From contig NZ_VDRC01000001.1 in NCBI RefSeq assembly GCF_007667425.1, positions 496,001-560,000 of the forward strand: a stretch of 64,000 bases of DNA, in the 5' to 3' direction. The position numbers were made by a program, and so were the translations under genes. A model generated the notes under the pieces. The model was not told the origin of the DNA, did not search any database, and saw only the letters and a list, made by a program, of their open reading frames with translations. This DNA comes from Microbacterium sp. 1.5R. GTDB taxonomy: Bacteria; Actinomycetota; Actinomycetes; Actinomycetales; Microbacteriaceae. Shown here piece by piece: positions 58,116 through 64,000 of this stretch (position 1 is its first letter; every line of letters begins with the position of its first letter).

Positions 58116-59024
58116 TCACTTCTGTGCTTCGGTGTCCTTCTCGACCTTGTCGAGGGAGGCGACGAGGTCTTCCACAGGCGTCTGCAGCGGCACCGCGGTG
58201 TCGCCGGAGGACTCGAGAAGGCCGGCCTGCACGTCTTCGTTCGTCTGGAAGATCTCGACCAGCTTGAGGTACGTCTCGTTGTCGGCGTCCTCGGCGCGCG
58301 CAGCGAAGATGTTCACGTACGGCAGCGCGTTCGGGTCCTCCGGGTCGTCCTGCGCGATCGCGTCGTCGAACGTCAGACCCGCGTCCTGGACGAAGTCGTT
58401 GTTGATGACCGCAGCGGCGACGTCGGGCAGAGACGTCGGGATGAGCGCCGCCTCGAGCGCGGTGACCTTGACCTTGGACTTCGCCGTGTCGACGTCAGCG
58501 AGGTCGGAGAAGATCGACCCGCCGCTCTTCAGCTCGACGAGACCCGCCGACTGGAGCACGAGCAGCGCACGAGCCTGGTTCGACGCGTCGTCAGGAACGG
58601 CCACGGTCTCACCCTCGGGGATGCTGTCCACGTCGTCGTACTTCTTCGAGTACAGACCGAGGGGGTAGATCGCGGTGGAGCCGATGGGCTCGAGGTCCGA
58701 CCCCGAGCTGACGTTGTAGTTCGCCAGGTACACGATGTGCTGGAACTGGTTGAGGTCGATCTCGCCCTCCTTGAGCGCCGGGTTCGGCTGCTCGTAGGAG
58801 CCGAAGTCGACCAGCTCGACCGTGATGCCCTCGTCGGCGGCTGCCTCGACGAACGGCGCCCACTGCGGGTCGCCCTTGCCGACGACGCCGATCTTGACGG
58901 TCTCGTCGCCCCCGGAGTCACCGCCGGATCCGGCGTCGGAAGTCGCGGTCGCGCAGCCCGAGAGGGCGACGAACAGCGGAACCGCGGCGAGCGCGGCGAT
59001 CAGGGAAGTGGTGCGGCGTGACAT
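58116..59024 (-). CDS. metQ: Methionine-binding lipoprotein, MetQ/NlpA family
   Basis: A 302-residue lipoprotein with lipobox VALSGC (Cys24), a Gly/Ser-rich linker, and a NlpA domain: VKIGVVGKGDPQWAPF, GEIDLNQFQHIVYL, STAIYPLGLYSKKY, GETVAVPDDASNQARALLVLQSAGLV, AAAVINNDFV. Binds D- or L-methionine outside the cell for the MetNI importer. Ribosome site AGAGAGGA upstream. The 125-bp gap before it contains no recognisable SAM riboswitch. Confidence 0.93.
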   Translation of the reverse strand: MSRRTTSLIAALAAVPLFVALSGCATATSDAGSGGDSGGDETVKIGVVGKGDPQWAPFVEAAADEGITVELVDFGSYEQPNPALKEGEIDLNQFQHIVYLANYNVSSGSDLEPIGSTAIYPLGLYSKKYDDVDSIPEGETVAVPDDASNQARALLVLQSAGLVELKSGGSIFSDLADVDTAKSKVKVTALEAALIPTSLPDVAAAVINNDFVQDAGLTFDDAIAQDDPEDPNALPYVNIFAARAEDADNETYLKLVEIFQTNEDVQAGLLESSGDTAVPLQTPVEDLVASLDKVEKDTEAQK

Positions 59025-59149
59025 GGAGTGTGGATTCCTCTCTTGGGGGACTCGAGTACGTTAGGCAGCCGCAGTCGCCACCCGAGAATCGAGTGTCACA
59101 GAGCGTCACAGCGGTATATCGGAGCTACGCCTCCGAGCGTCGCGACGCG

Positions 59150-60988
59150 TCAGTCGAACTCCTCGATGCCCTGCAGACGCACCTGCTCGAGGTCGAGGCG
59201 GGCCGAGATGCGGCGCACCACGAGGTCGTCGACCCTCCCCGAGCGGCGGAGCCCGAGCAGCACCTCACGCTTGCGGTCGATGAGGGCGAGCTTGAGGCGC
59301 GTGTGCTCGTCATGGCGCACGAGCGGAGACCGCTGCATGATGTCGACGTCGGGCGACGTGGCGATCATCTGCAGCGTCCTGACCTCTCCCGCGGCGACCT
59401 CCGCGGTGTCGCCGTCGACCGGAGTCTCCCCGTCGGCGACCGCCGCGTTCATGCCGGACGGGGAATCCGCTCCCCCGATCGCGGTGACCACGCGGGCGCC
59501 GCCCGTGCCGCCACCGCCCGTGCCACCGCTCACACCGAGCGGGTCCGGCTCGTCGAGCATCTCGTCGAGGGCGCGCGCCTCGGCATCCACGATCGCCTGC
59601 TCTCTGGCGAGCGCGCGCGCATTCGAGAACTCGAGCATTTGGTAGCCCTCCGCGCGCACCCTGTCGCGGATCTCCTGCCCGACGCCGTGCTCGGCCGCGA
59701 GGTCGTCGAGAGCGGCGAGGGCTGCGCCCGAGATGGTGCGCTCGGCGAGCTCGTACTCCTCGTCCTCCGCGTGGTCGACGGGGAACCGTGCCCACCGCAC
59801 GATCGCGGGAAGAAGCGGCGCCTGCACGAGGAGGCTGAGGAGGATCACGCCGGCCGTGACGAAGACGATCTGATCGCGTCCGGCGAGCTCGCCGCCCGTC
59901 GCGCTCGCCGCAGGGACGGACAGGGCGATCGCGAGAGACACCGCGCCGCGCATCCCGGCGACTGTCGAGACCGCGCGCGCCCGGGAGCGGGATCCGCGCG
60001 TCCGGCCGCCTGCTGGCTGTCGCTGGAACACGGCGTTGAGCAGCTGGAAGACGTAGCGCACGACGAGGAGGGTGACCCACACGGCGAGCGTGACGAGCAC
60101 GAGGCGTCCGATCGCGGCCGCGGAGATCTCGTGCGCGACGAACTGCACCTCGAGCCCGATCAGCACGAACAGGGCGCCGTTGAGCAGGAACACCCCGAAC
60201 GGCCACGCGGCATCGGCCTGGCGGCGGGAGGATGCCGTCGTCACCCGCGGCGAGACGTAGGCGACGATCAGACCCGCGACCACGACGGCGAGCACTCCGG
60301 ACGCATGGACGATCTCGGCGAGCAGGAACGAGGTGAACGGGACGAGCAGCAGGGTCACGTTGATCACGACGGTGCGGGAGGTGCGCCTGAGCAGCAGGTA
60401 TCCGAGAGCGGCGACGACCACACCCGCGGCGATGCCGCCGACGTACGACACGAGCACCGAAAGGGTGACGGACCACGGCGTGATGTTGCCGCCCATCGCC
60501 AACGACACCGCGATGGCGTAGAGCACGAGCGCGGTGCCGTCGTTGGTGAGGCTCTCCGCCTTGAGCTTCATGAACATGCGGCGCGGGAGCAGGCGGCCGA
60601 GGGCCGCGACCGCGGTGGCATCAGGAGGGGCGACCGCGGCGCCGAGGATGAGGGCGATCTCCCACGGCATCCCGAACAGCACGCCGATGCCGGCGACGGC
60701 GAAGGCGGATGCGACGACGAGCAGCGTGCTCATCGGGAGGATGTAGCGGAAGTCGCGGCGGATCGAGCGCAGCGAGGTCGTCAGGCTCTCCCAGAACAGC
60801 ATCACCGGGAGGAACAGCAGCAGCACGGTCTCCGGCGGCAGCTGGATCTCCCGCAGCTGCGGGACGAACCCCAGCGCGAGACCGAAGATGACGAGGACGA
60901 GCGGCAGAGCGAGGCGTATACGGGGAGCGAGCAGCGCTCCGACGAGGATCGTGAGTCCGATGAGGACGGTTACTTCGAGGCCTTCCAT
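59150..60988 (-). CDS. Na+/H+ antiporter, CPA1 family
   Basis: A 612-residue antiporter with 12 or so membrane segments to about residue 400; the ion-binding region is LGAAVAPPDATAVAALG and ESLTNDGTALVLYAIAV, followed by GMRGAVSLAIALSVP. A long cytoplasmic tail contains an unusual Gly/Thr-rich insert (SGGTGGGGTGGARVV) and a helical C-terminus typical of bacterial NhaP-like proteins. It probably uses proton import to expel sodium or potassium and set internal pH. Confidence 0.91.
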   Translation of the reverse strand: MEGLEVTVLIGLTILVGALLAPRIRLALPLVLVIFGLALGFVPQLREIQLPPETVLLLFLPVMLFWESLTTSLRSIRRDFRYILPMSTLLVVASAFAVAGIGVLFGMPWEIALILGAAVAPPDATAVAALGRLLPRRMFMKLKAESLTNDGTALVLYAIAVSLAMGGNITPWSVTLSVLVSYVGGIAAGVVVAALGYLLLRRTSRTVVINVTLLLVPFTSFLLAEIVHASGVLAVVVAGLIVAYVSPRVTTASSRRQADAAWPFGVFLLNGALFVLIGLEVQFVAHEISAAAIGRLVLVTLAVWVTLLVVRYVFQLLNAVFQRQPAGGRTRGSRSRARAVSTVAGMRGAVSLAIALSVPAASATGGELAGRDQIVFVTAGVILLSLLVQAPLLPAIVRWARFPVDHAEDEEYELAERTISGAALAALDDLAAEHGVGQEIRDRVRAEGYQMLEFSNARALAREQAIVDAEARALDEMLDEPDPLGVSGGTGGGGTGGARVVTAIGGADSPSGMNAAVADGETPVDGDTAEVAAGEVRTLQMIATSPDVDIMQRSPLVRHDEHTRLKLALIDRKREVLLGLRRSGRVDDLVVRRISARLDLEQVRLQGIEEFD

Positions 60989-61028
60989 CCCTACCTCCCA
61001 ACGCGGATGAGAGAAGGATATTCCCCGG

Positions 61029-61814
61029 TCAGCCGTGCGACCAGCGCGGGATGACGAGCGGAGTGCCCGACTCCGGATCGAGGATCACCCTGGCGTGGAG
61101 ACCGAAGACATCGGCGACGAGCGATTCGGTGACGACGTCCTCCGGGCGGCCGGTGGCCACGACCGCTCCGTCTTTCATCGCGATGATGTGATCCGCGTAC
61201 CGCGCGGCCTGGTTGAGATCGTGCAACACCGCCACGAGCGTGCTGCCCAGGGTGCGGTTCAGGGCGCGGCACAGCTCGAGCAGCTCGACCTGATGGCTGA
61301 GGTCGAGGTAGGTCGTCGGCTCGTCGAGCAGCAGGATGGGCGTCTGCTGGGCGAGGGCCACCGCCATCCAGACGCGCTGTCGCTGACCGCCGGACAGCTC
61401 GTCGACCATGCGACCGGAGAGGTGCCTCGTCCCGGTGGCGTCCATCGCCTCCGCGACGGCCGCCTCGTCCTCCGGCGTCCAGGGTGAGAACAGACGCTGG
61501 TGGGGGTAGCGTCCGCGCGACACGAGATCGATCACGCGGATGCCGTCGGGGGCGACGGGGCCCTGCGGCAGCAGACCGACCTCGCGGGCGACGTGCTTGG
61601 TGGGCAGCCGATGCAGACTCCGCCCATCGAGCAGGACCCGCCCTCCGGCCGGTTCGAGCAGCCGCGTGAGGCTCTTCAGCAGCGTCGACTTGCCGCAGGC
61701 GTTGGGGCCGACGATCACGGTGAACGCCCCGTCCGGGATCTCGACGGAGACGTCATCGCAGATGACCCTATCGGCGTACCCGAGCGTCGCCTCCTCGACG
61801 GTGAGACGTGTCAT
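61029..61814 (-). CDS. Iron-siderophore ABC importer ATPase, FepC-like
   Basis: A 261-residue ATPase of the FecE/FepC family: Walker A GPNACGKST, Q-loop GLLPQGPVAPDGIRVIDLVSRGRYPH, signature LSGGQRQRVWMAVALAQ, Walker B LLLDEPTTYLDL and H-loop VLHDLNQAARYAD. The start overlaps the permease stop (ATGA). Last gene of a four-gene siderophore import operon. Confidence 0.94.
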   Translation of the reverse strand: MTRLTVEEATLGYADRVICDDVSVEIPDGAFTVIVGPNACGKSTLLKSLTRLLEPAGGRVLLDGRSLHRLPTKHVAREVGLLPQGPVAPDGIRVIDLVSRGRYPHQRLFSPWTPEDEAAVAEAMDATGTRHLSGRMVDELSGGQRQRVWMAVALAQQTPILLLDEPTTYLDLSHQVELLELCRALNRTLGSTLVAVLHDLNQAARYADHIIAMKDGAVVATGRPEDVVTESLVADVFGLHARVILDPESGTPLVIPRWSHG

Positions 61815-62863
61815 CTTCTCTTCCCCTCTCTCAGGAGCAGCCACAGGAAGTACAGTCCGCCGACCGAGACGGTCACGATGCCGACCGGCAACGGCGAGTC
61901 AGGATAGATCCGCTGCGCGACGACATCGGCCAGCAGCAGCAGGAGCGACCCGACGGCAGCGGTCGGCCCCAGCGCCAGCCCGTCGGAGCGGACGATGCGT
62001 CGCGCGATCTGCGGCGCCGCGAGCGCGATGAACGAGATGGATCCGACGGTCGCCGTCGCGAGCGCGGTGAGCCCCACCCCGATGATGATGGCGCTCACCT
62101 GCACGAGGCGCACGTTCGAACCGAGAGCCGTCGCGAACGGCACACCGATCTGCATGACGCGCATCGGGCGGCTCAGCGCGAGAGCGGCGAGTATGAACAC
62201 CGCGGTTCCGGCGACGGTCGCCGCGACAGCGGGCCACGAGATCCCCGATAGATTCCCGGCGCCCCAGAGCCCGGCCATGATCGCATCCTCGACGGTGGCA
62301 CTCAGCAGGATCCAGACGTTGACCGAGGCGAGCATCGCGCTCACGCCGATGCCGACGATGATGAGCCGCACTCCGCGCACCGCTCCGCCCTTCGACGCGA
62401 GGAAGAAGACGAGGAACGCCGTCACGACGCCGCCGGTGAGCGCGCCTCCCATCGTCGCCGCGGTGCCCCCGCCCAGCAGGAGCATCACGACGAGAGCTCC
62501 CGTGTAGGAGCCGGTCTGGAAGCCGATGACGTCCGGTGAGCCGAGCGGATTGCCGGTGAGGTTCTGGAAGATGGCACCGCTCATCGCGAGACAGGTTCCC
62601 AGCAGCACCGCCATGACGATGCGCGGCGCACGCCACTCCAGCACGAGCATGGTGGTGTAGTCGTCACCGCGTCCGACGAGAGCCGCGAGCGCCTCGGGCA
62701 GTGAGATCTGGGCGGACCCCGAGAACACCGCGAAGACGGCGAGCGCCGCTGTCGCGATCCACAGCCCCACGCACACGCGCAGCGAACGGGCGTCGACGAC
62801 CAGCAGTGGCCGGTCGACGCGGCCGATGCGGAGCATCCGGCGCCCGAAATCGAGATCGCTCAT
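61811..62863 (-). CDS. Iron-siderophore ABC importer permease, FepG-like
   Basis: A 350-residue FecCD-family permease with about nine or ten membrane segments: APRIVMAVLLGTCLAMSGAIFQNLTGNPLGSPDVIGF, VGSISFIALAAPQIARRI and TVSVGGLYFLWLLL. Pairs with the permease encoded just upstream. Three bases separate the two genes. Confidence 0.93.
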   Translation of the reverse strand: MSDLDFGRRMLRIGRVDRPLLVVDARSLRVCVGLWIATAALAVFAVFSGSAQISLPEALAALVGRGDDYTTMLVLEWRAPRIVMAVLLGTCLAMSGAIFQNLTGNPLGSPDVIGFQTGSYTGALVVMLLLGGGTAATMGGALTGGVVTAFLVFFLASKGGAVRGVRLIIVGIGVSAMLASVNVWILLSATVEDAIMAGLWGAGNLSGISWPAVAATVAGTAVFILAALALSRPMRVMQIGVPFATALGSNVRLVQVSAIIIGVGLTALATATVGSISFIALAAPQIARRIVRSDGLALGPTAAVGSLLLLLADVVAQRIYPDSPLPVGIVTVSVGGLYFLWLLLREGKRR

Positions 62864-62866
62864 GCG

Positions 62867-63913
62867 TCACACCTCCGAGACCCGGAAGCGTCGGACCATC
62901 CAGATGAGCACCGGGGCGCCGATGAATGCGGTGACGACGCCGACCGGCACCTCCCCCGCGGTGATCACCCGTCCGAGCACATCGGCGAATCCCAGCACCG
63001 TCGGGGCGATGAGCACCGAGTAGGCCATGATCCACCCCTGGTGCGGTCCGACGATCATGCGCGCGACGTGGGGAGCCAGCAGTCCGAGGAAGCCGATCGG
63101 TCCTGCGGCCGCTGTCGCACCCCCGGCCAGCAGCGCGACGGCGACAAGAGCCACCACGCGGATGCGATTCGGATGCGCACCCATCGCCACCGCAGACGCC
63201 TCGCCGAGCGACAGCACATCGAGTGCTCGGGAACTCGCCAGAGCGATCACGAGGCCGACGACGATGAACGGCACGATCGCCATCGTGTCGCCGAGCGGCT
63301 GGGATGCCGTGGTGCCGGCCGACCACCCGCGCATGCGTTCGAGGACCTCGGAGTTCGAGAGCAGGATGGCCGAGCTGAACCCCGTCAGCACCGCACCCAG
63401 GGCGACGCCGGAGAGCGTCATGCGAACGGGGTTGCCTCGAGCCGCTCCGGTGTTGCCGATCATGAACACCGCCACCGAGGTCAGCATCGCGCCGGCGAAC
63501 GACCACCACATGTAGTGGGAGATGTCCGTCACCGCGAAGAACGCCAGCCCCGCCACGACCGCGAGCGAGGCGCCCGCGTTCACCCCGAGGATGCCGGGAT
63601 CGGTCATCGGGTTGCGGGTGACGGCCTGCATGAGGGCCCCGGCGACACCGAGCGCGGCACCCGCCACGAGGACGAGAACCGTGCGCGGCACGCGCGACAA
63701 CCACACTGTCTGCGAGATCGCGTCGTCGGGGTCCGGCTGCAGCAGCGCGTGCAGCACGTCGGGGGGAGCCACTGCGCGAGACCCGACCAGCATGCTCGCT
63801 GCGAGGGCGAGGACGCACAGGATCAGCAGCACCAGAAGGCCGATCCACCGACGGGGCACCGCGGCCTGCGTACCGGCTCTGCGCGGCGCGGCGAGCGAGA
63901 CCTGCGACATCAT
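62867..63913 (-). CDS. Iron-siderophore ABC importer permease, FepD-like
   Basis: A 348-residue FecCD-family permease: RVPRTVLVLVAGAALGVAGALMQAVTRNPMTDPGILGVNAGAS, GPIGFLGLLAPHVARMIVG and GVVTAFIGAPVLIWMVRR. Two adjacent ATG codons (63913 and 63910) are possible starts; neither has a strong ribosome site. The frame is open back to 63991, but that part overlaps the binding-protein gene. Confidence 0.92.
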   Translation of the reverse strand: MMSQVSLAAPRRAGTQAAVPRRWIGLLVLLILCVLALAASMLVGSRAVAPPDVLHALLQPDPDDAISQTVWLSRVPRTVLVLVAGAALGVAGALMQAVTRNPMTDPGILGVNAGASLAVVAGLAFFAVTDISHYMWWSFAGAMLTSVAVFMIGNTGAARGNPVRMTLSGVALGAVLTGFSSAILLSNSEVLERMRGWSAGTTASQPLGDTMAIVPFIVVGLVIALASSRALDVLSLGEASAVAMGAHPNRIRVVALVAVALLAGGATAAAGPIGFLGLLAPHVARMIVGPHQGWIMAYSVLIAPTVLGFADVLGRVITAGEVPVGVVTAFIGAPVLIWMVRRFRVSEV

Positions 63914-63939
63914 GGGGACGATCGACGCCGGCGGAGAGG

Positions 63940-64000
63940 TCAGGCGACCTTGCCGGATGCCGACACGAGGTCGGCCACGTCGTTCAGCCACTGCGCGTAG
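63940..64000 (-). CDS. Iron-siderophore binding protein, C-terminal end only
   Basis: The last 19 codons and the stop of a gene that runs off the right edge. The visible end, AQWLNDVADLVSASGKVA, is an amphipathic helix of the kind that closes FepB/FecB-type binding proteins, and its position ahead of two FecCD permeases and a FepC-like ATPase supports that reading. The family cannot be confirmed from so little. Confidence 0.55.
   Translation of the reverse strand, partial: YAQWLNDVADLVSASGKVA

Noticed and set aside
59025..59149. SAM riboswitch upstream of metQ
   Set aside because: I could not find the conserved core or a convincing stem pattern; only a short region with a possible TAACGT -10 is visible.

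Overview
The window is high-GC DNA from the chromosome of an actinobacterium. A Microbacterium-like member of the Microbacteriaceae is the best fit; this is inferred from the very high third-position GC, the frequent GGATGCC codon string, the Rv3303c-like flavoprotein, the fused biotin carboxylase/BCCP subunit and the many starts that look leaderless. I see no transposase, integrase, phage gene, rRNA or CRISPR array. Most of the content is ordinary core metabolism, with a few less ordinary blocks.

Layout. 1-3374 (minus): the 5' part of a ROK-type regulator, then a NarL-type response regulator, its histidine kinase and a third membrane protein in one overlapping operon. 3417-11283: uracil methyltransferase, Maf pyrophosphatase, acyl-CoA carboxylase alpha subunit, an Rv3303c-like flavoprotein, purine nucleoside phosphorylase and a phosphohexomutase. 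11290-19198: a complete phosphotransferase system for mannitol (two HPr, Enzyme I, an orphan EIIB, EIICB, EIIA, mannitol-1-phosphate dehydrogenase and a PRD regulator). 19320-21195: two envelope-associated hydrolases. 21214-29385 (minus): a nucleoside import and salvage cluster (BMP lipoprotein, ABC ATPase, two permeases, cytidine deaminase, thymidine phosphorylase, adenosine deaminase). 29541-37577: mannose-1-phosphate guanylyltransferase, succinate dehydrogenase sdhCDAB, YihY, exonuclease III and tryptophanyl-tRNA synthetase.

37578-39190 is the most repeat-rich part: a 19-bp tandem repeat behind trpS, a proline-rich membrane protein, an 80-bp direct repeat and a 13-bp triplicate. Then follow pth, rplY, a 41-residue membrane protein and gnd. 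42441-50036 holds a MacB-type ABC pair, an OmpR-type two-component system and a flavin electron-transfer module (FMN-binding lipoprotein, ApbE, and an NqrB/RnfD-like domain fused to an FNR-like reductase). 50132-52675 is prs, glmU and tRNA-Gln(TTG); the glmU start codon lies almost directly on the tRNA 3' end. 52767-58996 holds MarR and GlxA-like regulators, a quinone-oxidoreductase-like protein, an RluA-type pseudouridine synthase and a methionine ABC importer. 59150-64000 is a CPA1 antiporter and an iron-siderophore ABC importer that runs off the window.

Two regulatory themes recur. First, more than a dozen genes have a TAnnnT-like -10 element ending 6-7 nt before the start codon, which points to leaderless transcripts. 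Second, both binding-protein genes followed by their own importer genes (bmp and metQ) have a strong hairpin between the binding-protein gene and the ATPase gene, which would let the binding protein be made in excess. The least conventional candidate system is the flavin module with its neighbouring two-component system and exporter.
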